Source of the DNA: Gimesia alba | GTDB taxonomy: Bacteria > Planctomycetota > Planctomycetia > Planctomycetales > Planctomycetaceae | NCBI RefSeq assembly: GCF_007744675.1 | Contig: NZ_CP036269.1 | Span: 7,199,917-7,263,916 of the forward strand | DNA length: 64,000 bases | Direction of reading: 5' to 3' | Notes under the pieces: generated by a model | What the model saw: the letters and a program-made list of their open reading frames with translations, nothing else | Database searches by the model: none | What the model was told of the DNA's origin: nothing | Position numbers and translations under genes: made by a program | In this document: in pieces, positions 1 to 8,474 of the stretch | Position numbering within the stretch: the first letter of the stretch is position 1 | Layout: each line of letters opens with the position of its first letter

Positions 1-741
1 AATCTTCCTACCTGGAAGGGATTTCCCATCCGCCAGGTGGTCTGTGATCATTATTCGGGAAAAAAGACGATCTATCAGAATGACGCGAATGCAGCCGCTT
101 ACGGAGAATATTGGGTTGGAGGCGCACGTGAAGCGCATAGTCTGGTACTCTGGACGCTGGGCACGGGCATTGGATGTGGTATTATTATAGATGAGATGAT
201 TATTGAAGGCCGCCATTCTCACGGGGGTGAATGTGGTCACATCGTCATCCAAATGACAAATGGGCGATTGTGTGATTCAGGGCAGTATGGCACACTCGAA
301 GCTTATTCGGGTGGTAAATCACTGGTCCGCCACTGCCAGGAGCTTTTGGACGCAGGTCGCCCATCGATATTAAAGGAAATGTTACAGGAAGGGAACAAGC
401 TGAGTCCTCTCTTAATCGCCCAGGCAGCAGAACGAGGGGACGAGTTATCAAACGAATTGATCATGGAATCTGCCATGTGTCTGGGAGTCGGCACCACGAC
501 TCTGATGCATACCATTGATCCGGACATAATTTTGTTTGGAGGGGCCGTGACGTTTGGAGGCAAAGACTCTGAACTGGGTCAGCGGTTTATGAATCGAATT
601 CGTCAGGAAGCAAAAACGCGGGCATTTAAAGTCCCTTATGAGAATACCATTATCGACTTTGCCGAACTTGGCTCGGATGCCGGCTACATCGGCGTCGCCG
701 GCTGTGCCCGACTGGCGTGCCTCAAAGCCGAGAAAAAATAA
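1..741 (+). CDS. ROK-family sugar kinase (5' truncated by window edge)
   Basis: The frame is open from base 1, so the N-terminus lies outside the window. The visible part is a ROK (repressor/ORF/kinase) fold. It has the NDANAAAYGE segment with the catalytic-region Asp, a glycine-rich LGTGIG phosphate loop, and the GGECGH segment that normally begins the ROK zinc site. ROK proteins of this length usually phosphorylate glucose or another hexose with ATP in the cytoplasm. The usual zinc motif CxCGxxGC is degraded here to C-D-S-G-Q-Y-G-T, keeping only the first Cys, so structural zinc binding may be lost. A transcriptional repressor role is unlikely for a kinase-like protein, but the missing N-terminus could hide a helix-turn-helix. 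The family is clear; the substrate is not. Confidence 0.85.
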   Translation, partial: NLPTWKGFPIRQVVCDHYSGKKTIYQNDANAAAYGEYWVGGAREAHSLVLWTLGTGIGCGIIIDEMIIEGRHSHGGECGHIVIQMTNGRLCDSGQYGTLEAYSGGKSLVRHCQELLDAGRPSILKEMLQEGNKLSPLLIAQAAERGDELSNELIMESAMCLGVGTTTLMHTIDPDIILFGGAVTFGGKDSELGQRFMNRIRQEAKTRAFKVPYENTIIDFAELGSDAGYIGVAGCARLACLKAEKK

Positions 742-748
742 TTATCAG

Positions 749-775
749 ACCAGGCCAGCTTTTGCCCTGGTTTTC
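749..775 (+). terminator. Rho-independent terminator after the ROK gene
   Basis: A short inverted repeat (ACCAGG at 749-754, CCTGGT at 766-771) is followed by TTTCTT. It starts 8 bases after the ROK stop codon and ends before lepA. Confidence 0.6.
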
Positions 776-801
776 TTAAATAACAAAATGAGATCCATTC
801 A

Positions 802-2610
802 ATGGCAACAGAGACCCGTTTGATTAGAAACTTTTCGATCGTCGCACACATCGACCATGGAAAGAGTACTCTCGCCGATCAATTACTGCTCAAAACCGGC
901 GCCATCACGGAGCGGGAATTTAAAAACCAGATTCTGGACGACTTGCAAATTGAACAGGAACGCGGCATTACCGTCAAAGCACGGACGGTGGTCATCTATC
1001 ATCAGTACAAAGGCGAAACCTATGAGCTGAACCTGATTGATACCCCCGGACACGTTGACTTTCACTACGAAGTTTCTCGCAGTCTGGCAGCCTGTGAAGG
1101 AGCCCTGTTACTCGTCGACGCATTTCAGGGTGTGCAGGCACAGACCGTCGCAAATGCATACGCCAGCATCAATGCCGACCTGTCGATCATCCCGGTCGTC
1201 AATAAAATTGACCTGCCGGTAACCCGCATTGATGAAGTTCTGGAAGAGGTGGAAACGGTGATTGGCCTGGACCCGGAAGACGCTTTAATGGTGAGCGCCA
1301 AAAGCGGAATCGGCATCGAAGAAACTCTGGATGCGATTGTGGAACGGATTCCCCCCCCAGAAGGAAAAGCCGACGCTCCGTTGCAGGCACTGGTCTTTGA
1401 CAGCAAATACGACCACTACCGCGGCGTTGTCACATATGTGCGTGTGATTCAGGGAACCATAGAAAAGGGGCAATCGGTTGTCCTGATGCGCGGCGGCGCC
1501 AAACTGGATATCATCGAAATTGGCCAGTTCACCCCGCATATGAAACCGACCAAATCCCTCGGACCAGGCCAGGTGGGCTACCTGGTCAGCGGCGCGAAAG
1601 AGCTGGATCAGGTTCACGTAGGGGATACGATTGCCAATCCTAAAAACCTGCCCCCCGCGCCCCTGCCCGGTTATCAGACACCACAACAGATGGTGTTCTG
1701 CGGCATGTATCCGATTGAAGCAACCGACTTCGAAAAACTACGGGATGAGTTACAGAAGCTGAGTTTAAACGATGCCAGCTTCAGCTTTGTTCCCGAAACC
1801 AGCGATGCCCTCGGTTTTGGTTTCCGTTGCGGTTTTCTAGGCATGCTGCATATGGAAATTATTCAGCAGCGCCTGGAGCAGGAATTCAATATCGACCTGC
1901 TGCAGACCGCCCCTAACGTAACCTATGAAATCCTGGAACGAAACGGAAACATCCTGCATATTGACAATCCACAGGATGTTCCAGATGCCAGCCGCATTGA
2001 GGAATTCCGGGAACCGATTGCTCTGGTGACGTTCATTCTGCCGGCAGAAAATATTGGCACGATGATGCAATTATGTGCGGATCGGCGAGGGATCTACAAG
2101 AACACCGAGTATCTGGGTACGAATCGGGCGCAACTGATTTATGAACTGCCATTAGCAGAAATCGTGTACGACATGTATGACCGCCTGAAGAGTGCGACTC
2201 GCGGGTATGGTACCATGGACTACGACATCATCGGCTTCCGCGCCGCTGATCTGGTAAAAATGGACATCCTCGTCAAAGGCGAAAAAGTCGACGCACTCTC
2301 GACTATCGTCCATCGTTCGCAGTCCGAACGCCGGGGCCGCGCGCTGGTTAAGCGTCTGAAAGAAGAGATCTCGAAGCATCAGTTTGAAATTCCTGTGCAA
2401 GCGGCGATTGGTGGTAAGATCATCGCCCGTGAAACCATCAAAGCACTGCGCAAAAATGTGACCGCGAAATGTTACGGCGGCGACATCACCCGCAAACGCA
2501 AGCTGTGGGAAAAACAGAAAGAGGGTAAAAAACGGCTCAAACAATTTGGCCAAGTCGAAATCCCTCAGAAAGCATTTCTGGCGGTCCTGGATGCGACCAA
2601 AGACGAGTAG
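802..2610 (+). CDS. lepA: Elongation factor 4 (LepA), ribosomal back-translocase GTPase
   Basis: A 602-residue translational GTPase matching the usual LepA length (about 600). The N-terminal G domain shows HIDHGKSTL (P-loop), the switch segment with RGITVKA, DTPGHVD (G3) and NKIDLP (G4). Domain 2 and the EF-G-like domains III and V follow, and the LepA-specific C-terminal domain ends near residue 600 with the basic KRLKQFGQVEIP stretch. It lacks EF-G domain IV, as expected for EF4. The protein binds ribosomes and affects elongation or initiation under stress. The ATG at 802 begins right at the conserved RNFSIVAHIDHG region; only a weak Shine-Dalgarno is visible. The gene converges on a minus-strand hypothetical, with a shared hairpin between them. 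Confidence 0.98.
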   Translation: MATETRLIRNFSIVAHIDHGKSTLADQLLLKTGAITEREFKNQILDDLQIEQERGITVKARTVVIYHQYKGETYELNLIDTPGHVDFHYEVSRSLAACEGALLLVDAFQGVQAQTVANAYASINADLSIIPVVNKIDLPVTRIDEVLEEVETVIGLDPEDALMVSAKSGIGIEETLDAIVERIPPPEGKADAPLQALVFDSKYDHYRGVVTYVRVIQGTIEKGQSVVLMRGGAKLDIIEIGQFTPHMKPTKSLGPGQVGYLVSGAKELDQVHVGDTIANPKNLPPAPLPGYQTPQQMVFCGMYPIEATDFEKLRDELQKLSLNDASFSFVPETSDALGFGFRCGFLGMLHMEIIQQRLEQEFNIDLLQTAPNVTYEILERNGNILHIDNPQDVPDASRIEEFREPIALVTFILPAENIGTMMQLCADRRGIYKNTEYLGTNRAQLIYELPLAEIVYDMYDRLKSATRGYGTMDYDIIGFRAADLVKMDILVKGEKVDALSTIVHRSQSERRGRALVKRLKEEISKHQFEIPVQAAIGGKIIARETIKALRKNVTAKCYGGDITRKRKLWEKQKEGKKRLKQFGQVEIPQKAFLAVLDATKDE

Positions 2611-2612
2611 CA

Positions 2613-2643
2613 TAAAACCAGCGGGACATGTTCCATCTCCCGC
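2613..2643 (-). terminator. Terminator between convergent genes
   Basis: GCGGGA (2621-2626) pairs with TCCCGC (2638-2643). On the minus strand the stem is followed closely by TTTTATG, so it best serves the minus-strand gene ending at 2646. It lies just after the lepA stop and may also act on the plus strand. Confidence 0.6.
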
Positions 2644-2645
2644 GA

Positions 2646-2993
2646 TTATTCAACCTGCTCCAGCAATTCTTCCAGCGCTTTCGTGCAGGCCTTCATGGAA
2701 ATCACGGCCTGCTGAAAATTCATATGCAGCGATGCTTCCGGCGCATCAAGGGCAAATTGATCGGTGGCCTTGCGTAGTTTGCTGATTTTCTTTCGCAGCA
2801 TTTTCAGATACGCATCGGGATCATCGACGCGAGTTTCCAATGCCCGCGATGTATCAAACACGGCACGCGCGATATGCATCAACTCCGGAAAATCCTCGAC
2901 CTCATCACTGTGCTTAATGAAGGTCCGCACCATCCACGCATGCGATAAAATAATCTGACTGCGCTCAACGGCTTCCTGTTTGCTGTAAGTCAT
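2646..2993 (-). CDS. Hypothetical small helical protein
   Basis: A 115-residue protein, not recognised. It is highly charged, predicted mostly alpha-helical, and has no signal peptide or membrane segment, so it is probably cytoplasmic. The central part (residues about 45-80) is rich in Arg, Lys and Asp, with LRKKISKLRKA suggesting a coiled-coil or four-helix arrangement. It ends in an acidic leucine-rich tail (ALEELLEQVE). No catalytic motif is seen. The codon pattern, clear stop context and a dedicated terminator support a real gene. The ATG at 2993 has no strong ribosome site. Confidence 0.6.
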   Translation of the reverse strand: MTYSKQEAVERSQIILSHAWMVRTFIKHSDEVEDFPELMHIARAVFDTSRALETRVDDPDAYLKMLRKKISKLRKATDQFALDAPEASLHMNFQQAVISMKACTKALEELLEQVE

Positions 2994-3145
2994 CTTTGGT
3001 CAGCACTCTGAAATTCAACAGTAATTGTTTTGACGCTCTGCAACGCAATTCGTTGCTTCTGCACTTGAAAAGTAACTGCTGGAAAGGTGACTTGCAAGAG
3101 TCCAGAATGAAAACAACCGTGAGACAATTCGAACAATCGCGATAA

Positions 3146-3841
3146 TTAAATCGAATGTGTGAAATCGTCGCCACGATAATATTCGTAAAACAGGCGGCCT
3201 ATTTCATCGCTCAACCGCGAAAGATACTCTTTCTTGAATTTGGAGAACGTGACTTCCGATGTCGCACGGGGTGCACGCAGTGGATAGAACGAAGTAATTT
3301 CTTTGCTGTAAAGTTTTTCGCCTTCGCCGTTCTCATCCATTTCATAAACCGTCACCATACCTTCCGCACGGCCACGGTAAAGATCGGAACTGTTTTCCTC
3401 ATACAAACTGTATTCATGCAACTCGACATGAATCACATACGTTACGTCGAATGCTTCACCAATTTCTTCCGGCTTGTCCCAATCGGGATTTTCATCCAGC
3501 CAGGCACGAATTTGATCCGGGTTCACAACTTTCACACCATGCTGGTGTAGTTGGAACGTCGTGTACTTTGCCAGATCGTTATGAATGCCATCGAAATTAT
3601 ACTGCAACTCCAGTGGGGCATAGCAGACAATCGCAACCGTCACATCTTTGTCCGTCATTGATTTCTGAGTTTGCGAGTCGAAATCCGGTTCAATGGAAGG
3701 GGGACCACCAATCAGATACCCTAACAGAATAAAGTAATTGCAGCCCGACATCGTAGTACACAACACCAGCACCAGCGCCAGTTTTGTGACGACATTAAAG
3801 AAACCTTTATGAACACATTGTCCGAACGAAAAAATTGTCAT
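3146..3841 (-). CDS. Predicted lipoprotein, paralog of the adjacent upstream gene
   Basis: A 231-residue exported protein. A hydrophobic signal of about 25 residues ends in a lipobox (TMSGC), so it should be lipid-anchored. The ATG at 3841 is preferred over the GTG 15 bases upstream because AAGGA sits 8 bases before it. The mature part shares an ordered set of motifs with the neighbour at 3905-4597: an early VxIxCxxP strand, a YxxTFQLxxxxV helix, RAWLDEN, a VTYVIHVELHEYS strand, LYRGRAEGxVTVYE, and a C-terminal KKEYLxRLSDEIGRLFYxYxxGD. The mixed alpha/beta core resembles anticodon-binding-like or LpoB/TolB-N-like folds only in outline. Function is unknown. Confidence 0.75.
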   Translation of the reverse strand: MTIFSFGQCVHKGFFNVVTKLALVLVLCTTMSGCNYFILLGYLIGGPPSIEPDFDSQTQKSMTDKDVTVAIVCYAPLELQYNFDGIHNDLAKYTTFQLHQHGVKVVNPDQIRAWLDENPDWDKPEEIGEAFDVTYVIHVELHEYSLYEENSSDLYRGRAEGMVTVYEMDENGEGEKLYSKEITSFYPLRAPRATSEVTFSKFKKEYLSRLSDEIGRLFYEYYRGDDFTHSI

Positions 3842-3904
3842 CGTGTGATCCTTCACAACTCCGAATTAAATTCTGGTGCTACTTCTGTATGTAAAACGGA
3901 AGAA

Positions 3905-4597
3905 CTAAATTCCGTCACCTGCATGATAATTGTAGAAGAAGCGACCAATCTGATCGGCGATGCGATCCAGATATTTTTTCCTGAAGACTTTGGGGGATTC
4001 CTGCTCGATAGAAACCGGTAAATGACTCGGGTACTCTGACGTATATTCACTGGAAAAGACTTCCAGTGCCCGCCTCATCCCATCTGCTTCCATCACTTCA
4101 TAGGCCGAAACATTTCCGAATGCTTTTCCTCGCAGCAGATTGGGACTGTTGGGTTCGCGATAATCGAACTCGTCGATATCGACATGAATGATATAATCCA
4201 CTTCGAAATTTTCAGCCAGTTCATCGACATCGTTCCAGACTCCGCCATTGTCATCTAACCAGGTCGCTACTTCTCCGGTGTCCATGACTTCGATATCCTG
4301 ACGCTTCAAACGATAGGTAATCTGTTCCAACAAATCATAATTCAACGAAGGGTAATCGGAACGAATCGATTCCGGCGTCGAACAGATCACCAGCACTTTT
4401 TTCTTATCCTCAGTTAAGTCAACCTTGGTGCGTTTGGTGAATTCACAGGTAATGAGCGGATCACCAAAAAACATCTTGCCAGCCATGACGTACAATGAGC
4501 ATCCACTGGCACTCAAACAGACCAGCGTTAACAACACCACTGCAAAACAGTGCTGGTTGAAAAAACGGGCGACTTGGATGTGGATTGCATTTCGCAT
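3905..4597 (-). CDS. Predicted lipoprotein, first of a tandem paralogous pair
   Basis: About 230 residues. The signal peptide ends in SASGC, a good lipobox. Three in-frame Met codons lie at 4618, 4609 and 4597. I prefer 4597 because AAGGA lies about 11 bases upstream and the resulting signal peptide has normal length; the longer form remains possible. The mature part parallels the downstream paralog: VLVICSTPES, YDLLEQITYRLKRQDIEV, VATWLDDN, VDYIIHVDIDEFDYRE, LLRGKAFGNVSAYEV and KKYLDRIADQIGRFFYNYHAGD. Identity is modest, so the duplication is old. The two genes are 63 bases apart and probably cotranscribed. Function is unknown; both are expected on a membrane facing the periplasm. Confidence 0.75.
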   Translation of the reverse strand: MRNAIHIQVARFFNQHCFAVVLLTLVCLSASGCSLYVMAGKMFFGDPLITCEFTKRTKVDLTEDKKKVLVICSTPESIRSDYPSLNYDLLEQITYRLKRQDIEVMDTGEVATWLDDNGGVWNDVDELAENFEVDYIIHVDIDEFDYREPNSPNLLRGKAFGNVSAYEVMEADGMRRALEVFSSEYTSEYPSHLPVSIEQESPKVFRKKYLDRIADQIGRFFYNYHAGDGI

Positions 4598-4702
4598 ATT
4601 GTCTGCCATCCTTGGCATGAACCGAAATAATAGATTTTGTGAGGAAATGATTTGATAGATGGGATTGGTATGTTTTCCGGATGAACCGGAGTGTCTCTAA
4701 TA

Positions 4703-5194
4703 TTAAAAGGTCAACCGCAGTGCCCACTCTGCCACCGTGATCATGACCAGACCACACATGAGCCAGAGTAGACAGACTTCAGGATTGGAGACCAGCCAGA
4801 GTCGCTTGCGATACACGCTGATCCAGGACCAGGGAATCATCACAAGACAGACGATTGCCAGGACCAAACCAGAGGTATTGGCCTGAGCAGACTGACGGAT
4901 CTGACCTCGAACAAAATGTGAAAAGGAAGTTGTCATCCCACAACTGGGACAGGGAATGGATAGTTGATTTCGTATAACGCAAGGTGCAAAACCAAGTCGT
5001 TGATGGGTACCAAATCCACGTGGATCCGGTTTTGTTTGAATCGCAACACTAAACCCGGCAATTAGAAACAGACTCCAACTGATTAACAGCAATTGCAATT
5101 TCCAGCCAATGGGATGTCCCGGATTGGAAGGAAGCAGTGCTGAAAACAGGTCGTTGTCTGTCGAATTGGTTGTTGGTTTGGAATTGAAATTCAT
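4703..5194 (-). CDS. DUF2752 family membrane protein
   Basis: A 163-residue protein with three predicted membrane helices (about residues 33-52, 108-126 and 140-160). The DUF2752 signature CPSCGMTTSF follows the first helix (CP-x-CGMT is the family hallmark). Members are small inner-membrane proteins of unknown function found in planctomycetes and Bacteroidetes. A polar, Asn/Ser-rich N-terminus of about 30 residues precedes the first helix. It lies downstream of dapF with a gap of about 90 bases and may share its transcript. Confidence 0.8.
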   Translation of the reverse strand: MNFNSKPTTNSTDNDLFSALLPSNPGHPIGWKLQLLLISWSLFLIAGFSVAIQTKPDPRGFGTHQRLGFAPCVIRNQLSIPCPSCGMTTSFSHFVRGQIRQSAQANTSGLVLAIVCLVMIPWSWISVYRKRLWLVSNPEVCLLWLMCGLVMITVAEWALRLTF

Positions 5195-5287
5195 TTTGAG
5201 AATGAGAGAAGCCGTTGTTTATCAGTTCTATTATTTTACTGCAAGACCATTTCAAAAAAATGTCCCGTCAGTCGATATTCTCTCCGA

Positions 5288-6127
5288 TCACTGTGGTCCC
5301 GTCCAGATACCCTCATACACTTCTACGGCGGGTCCTGTCATAAAGACTTCATCCGAGCCAGCCCATTCCAGACGTAAGTCGCCACCTGGCAGGTGGATAA
5401 GCACATTTCGTTCAGAACGACCTGTCAATACACCAGCGACCGCAGAGGCACAAGCGCCCGTTCCACAGGCTTGTGTTTCCCCCGAACCCCGCTCCCAGAC
5501 ACGCATCTTGAGCTCGGCAGGAGAGATGACCTCAATGAATTCGGCGTTCACTCGATTGGGGAACATGGCATGCACTTCGACCTGAGGCCCAACCACATGC
5601 ACCCAATGATCATTGACTTCTTCGACAAACGTGATGCAGTGCGGGTTCCCCATGGAAACGCAAGTCACCTCCAGCTTCTGTTCACCCAGATCCAGCTCTG
5701 CATTCACAGGAGGATCGCCGGGAAGTAAGGTGGGAATCTCCGCACTGGTTAAGATTGGTTTTCCCATATTCACACGCACCTGACTGACTTTCTGACCGGT
5801 GAGTTCGAGATCCAGCTTCAGAATGCCGGCTCCTGTTTCGATCTTCAAATGATCCTGCTGCGCAATCCCATGGTCGTAAACATATTTGGCCACACAGCGA
5901 ATTCCATTGCCACACATTTCCGATTCGCTGCCGTCTGCGTTAAACATACGCATCTGCGCATCGGCTGTTTCCGAAGGGCAAATTAAAATCAGGCCATCCG
6001 AGCCGATGCCTTTATGGCGGTCACTGACCTGAATCGCCAGGCTGGCAATATCTTGAGGCAGTGTCTCTTCAAAACAGTTGACGTAGACATAATCATTGCC
6101 TGCGCCGTGCATCTTGGTAAATTTCAT
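5288..6127 (-). CDS. dapF: Diaminopimelate epimerase
   Basis: A 279-residue cytoplasmic enzyme of normal length that interconverts LL- and meso-diaminopimelate, supplying lysine and peptidoglycan precursors. Both halves of the DapF fold are visible. The N-terminal MHGAGNDYV motif and the first catalytic Cys72 lie in CGNGIRC; the second catalytic Cys221 lies in the [12 protein letters not shown] segment. The substrate-binding FNADGSE and NPHC segments are intact. The start ATG at 6127 gives the canonical N-terminus. A DAP pathway enzyme fits current evidence that planctomycetes make peptidoglycan. The YhaM-like gene ends 58 bases upstream, so cotranscription is likely. Confidence 0.97.
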   Translation of the reverse strand: MKFTKMHGAGNDYVYVNCFEETLPQDIASLAIQVSDRHKGIGSDGLILICPSETADAQMRMFNADGSESEMCGNGIRCVAKYVYDHGIAQQDHLKIETGAGILKLDLELTGQKVSQVRVNMGKPILTSAEIPTLLPGDPPVNAELDLGEQKLEVTCVSMGNPHCITFVEEVNDHWVHVVGPQVEVHAMFPNRVNAEFIEVISPAELKMRVWERGSGETQACGTGACASAVAGVLTGRSERNVLIHLPGGDLRLEWAGSDEVFMTGPAVEVYEGIWTGPQ

Positions 6128-6185
6128 CGTTGTGTTTCTAGATCGTCAATTGGTTAAAGGTTGTAATAAAGGGACCACGAAAAGT

Positions 6186-7205
6186 TCATTCGGACGATTT
6201 CAATCCCAGAAAAATACTTCTGCGTAAGGCATTATCCCGACTGGAAAACTCATCTTCGTTGCTGGGCAGAATATTTTCCAGTGTTGTCGCCACCATATGG
6301 AACTTGGCATCAATATCATCCGCATAATGGACCAGTAATGCTTCCGGCGTGTGCGGCGCAATCGGAGAACCCCACTCCGGTAAATTCTGATGCGAAACAA
6401 TCATATGTTCCAGTCGCAATAAGGTTTCCGGTTCGAGATCATCAAACTTTTGAGCATGTTCCCGTACCAGATCCCGTCCCAGCAGAATATGGCCAATCAG
6501 TCGTCCCGCCGGTGTATAACTGGAGGCATGTGGTTTGTACTCCAGCTCGGTTAGCTTCCCAATGTCATGCAAGATGGCTCCTGCAATCACCAGTGATTTA
6601 TTTAAAGGAGGTTGCATGTTCTGATAATAGACCGCATATTTATCCGCTAAATAGTCGGCGGTCCTGGTCACTGACAGCACATGCTCCAGAAAACCGCCTG
6701 TAAATGCATGATGATTCTTACTGGCAGCGGCGATCGTTTTGATCTGGTCTGCATACGTTTCCAGTATATCCAGCACCAGATTTCGCAAGGGTACTTCTTC
6801 GATTTGCTCGCTGGCGATTTCGTTCAGTTCCTGAAGCATTTCCTCACTCGAAAAGCGAGAGCGTTTAAAATACAGGCTGGAATCAAATCCATCAGCAGCA
6901 TCATCGTCGATCACTGCGCGAATGCGATCGATGTCCAGTTGAGGACCATATTTATTTTCATCATAGCGAGCTCGGACTTTATAAAATTCTCCCTCTGTCC
7001 ACTGAGACTCGCAATCTTCAAACCAGGGTGTATCACTCCAGATCATCGCGGTTGCAGTAATGGTATGATCACGGAACAGAACGCGAAAATATGGTTTCCC
7101 ATCACGCGTGTTGGCTTTCTCTTTAGAAACCAACAGCACAAAACTGTCCGCGAACTGCCCCGGTTCCATTTCGCTTAATAACATCAATTGTCGAGGTGCA
7201 TTCAT
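6186..7205 (-). CDS. YhaM-like 3'-5' exoribonuclease (OB fold + HD domain)
   Basis: A 339-residue protein with an N-terminal OB-fold nucleic-acid-binding domain (about residues 10-100, including KPYFRVLFRDHTITATAMIW) and a metal-dependent HD hydrolase domain (about 165-320). The HD metal ligands are visible: H in GGFLEHVLSV, HD in AILHDIGKL, a later H in RLIGHILLGRD and H in EHMIVSH. This order matches Bacillus YhaM/CbfA, which trims RNA and single-stranded DNA from the 3' end in the cytoplasm. The length is close to the family norm (about 310-330). It heads the minus-strand unit with dapF. Nucleolytic function is inferred from family; a nucleotide phosphohydrolase is the alternative. Confidence 0.85.
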   Translation of the reverse strand: MNAPRQLMLLSEMEPGQFADSFVLLVSKEKANTRDGKPYFRVLFRDHTITATAMIWSDTPWFEDCESQWTEGEFYKVRARYDENKYGPQLDIDRIRAVIDDDAADGFDSSLYFKRSRFSSEEMLQELNEIASEQIEEVPLRNLVLDILETYADQIKTIAAASKNHHAFTGGFLEHVLSVTRTADYLADKYAVYYQNMQPPLNKSLVIAGAILHDIGKLTELEYKPHASSYTPAGRLIGHILLGRDLVREHAQKFDDLEPETLLRLEHMIVSHQNLPEWGSPIAPHTPEALLVHYADDIDAKFHMVATTLENILPSNEDEFSSRDNALRRSIFLGLKSSE

Positions 7206-7749
7206 CAGACCCGCCTCAGCCGTTCAAAACAGAAATCGAAAATATTATCCCATTCTAACCTGTACCCAGGTTTATTGTAGCGTCTCCACCATTATTTGGA
7301 CTGACTACTCTGGTTTGACTTACATGACCGTGAAACAGCGCACCCCAAATCGAATTGCCATCCTCGCCAATCCAGACTGTTTTCACCAGCCTGCTCCTAT
7401 TCAAGACAATTGAATCCATTTTAGGCTCGCTTTTTTAATACTGCCTGCTTGAAAATAAAAATTCTAAATCCCTGTAAAATTCAAGCTGAAATTTGCCGTC
7501 TCCAAACCTGAAAATATCGATAAGGCACCACAGTTAAACAACTTAATAAAAACGGCCTGTTTAGAGAGAACTCTGTAAAAACTATCTCGGAAAATAGGAA
7601 GAGCCTGCTATAATATTAAAAGCGAGCCAAGTCCGTCATAAGCTCGTGTTCCCCTGAAGTTGTAACTCAATTTTGGGTCTATTCTTGCCATATGAACCTG
7701 ATTTCAGGTTAAGAAACTTAACTACATTTTAAAGCGGAGATTTTTTTCC
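7206..7749. other. Divergent intergenic region (544 bases)
   Basis: No credible gene on either strand. It separates the divergent YhaM-like and IscA-like genes. The part from 7420 onward is AT-rich. It holds an extended -10 promoter for the plus-strand gene (7607-7614). A nearly perfect inverted pair is also present: GGCTCGC plus a T-run at 7424-7439, and its complement at 7615-7628. No obvious riboswitch or small RNA is visible. Confidence 0.6.
7607..7614 (+). promoter_or_regulatory. Extended -10 promoter candidate for the Fe-S protein gene
   Basis: TGCTATAAT contains a perfect TATAAT (7609-7614) preceded by the TG of an extended -10 element. No good -35 lies 17 bases upstream, which is typical of extended -10 promoters. 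It would give a leader of about 130 bases before the ATG at 7750. Confidence 0.5.
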
Positions 7750-8088
7750 ATGGCTGTCACAATAACTGAAAATGCTTCCAAAGAGCTCAAGCGATTTCTG
7801 GAGGATGGGGGCAATGGTGAAGCTTCTGTGTTAAGAATCGGCATCCTGTCGGGTGGTTGCAGTGGATTCGAGTACGATTTCCGTTTTGTTCAAGAAGCTG
7901 AAATTGACGCAGACAATGACACGATTTCCGAGCAACATGGTGTCAAAATCGTCGTCGATAAAAAGAGCAATCTTTATCTCGATGGGACGACCGTTGATTT
8001 CTACGAAAGCCTTGAAAAACGCGGATTTACGTTCGAGAACCCCAATGCAGTCAAGTCCTGTGGATGCGGCAGTAGTTTCTCTGTCTGA
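7750..8088 (+). CDS. HesB/IscA-type iron-sulfur cluster assembly protein
   Basis: A 112-residue A-type carrier of normal length. The three conserved cysteines are present: one in SGGCSGFEY and two in the C-terminal SCGCGSSF. The protein delivers or scaffolds [2Fe-2S]/[4Fe-4S] clusters to apo-enzymes in the cytoplasm. A GCGGAG ribosome site precedes the ATG. The gene is monocistronic: it has its own promoter and a strong terminator. No isc or suf genes are nearby, so I cannot decide between IscA, ErpA and SufA. The Fe-S-rich respiratory complex encoded later in the window is a plausible client, but this is only inference. Confidence 0.93.
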   Translation: MAVTITENASKELKRFLEDGGNGEASVLRIGILSGGCSGFEYDFRFVQEAEIDADNDTISEQHGVKIVVDKKSNLYLDGTTVDFYESLEKRGFTFENPNAVKSCGCGSSFSV

Positions 8089-8149
8089 TTCAGCAATCAA
8101 CGTCTGAATCAAATCGATTCGAGAACAATCGAACTTTCCGAAGATTTTG

Positions 8150-8187
8150 CCGAGGAGCAGAGAATGCTCCTCGGTTTTCTTTGTTTT
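8150..8187 (+). terminator. Strong rho-independent terminator after the Fe-S gene
   Basis: A perfect 10-bp stem (CCGAGGAGCA at 8150-8159, TGCTCCTCGG at 8165-8174) with a 5-base loop is followed by TTTTCTTTGTTTT. It ends the IscA-like transcript. The remaining sequence to the next gene (8188-8474) shows no gene. Confidence 0.9.
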
Positions 8188-8474
8188 CAGGCGGCAGTTG
8201 TTTACAGTTTATCTCTGGTTCATCCAGTTTCCGAGATTCTGGATTGAAACGCGCTCCCAGATCGAGATGCTACCAACTCAATCAGGACTGCAAGTGCGTT
8301 TGATTCGCCAAAGCCTGGAAAAGCGCTCTCCGCAGACATATCTGATGTTTCCTGTCGGCCCTGCGACTACCACAAAGGTAATCAGATCGCTATAACAAGA
8401 ACAAAGCCTGTAGTGGTTCTGATTCGTCATGAATCGCATACACTATCAACGAAAAAATGAAGGAAGTAAAAACA

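Noticed and set aside
7424-7628. Inverted pair GGCTCGC...GCGAGCC flanking about 175 bases, as possible miniature transposon ends
   Set aside because: The arms differ in T-run length, no target duplication is seen, and one arm overlaps the downstream edge of the promoter.
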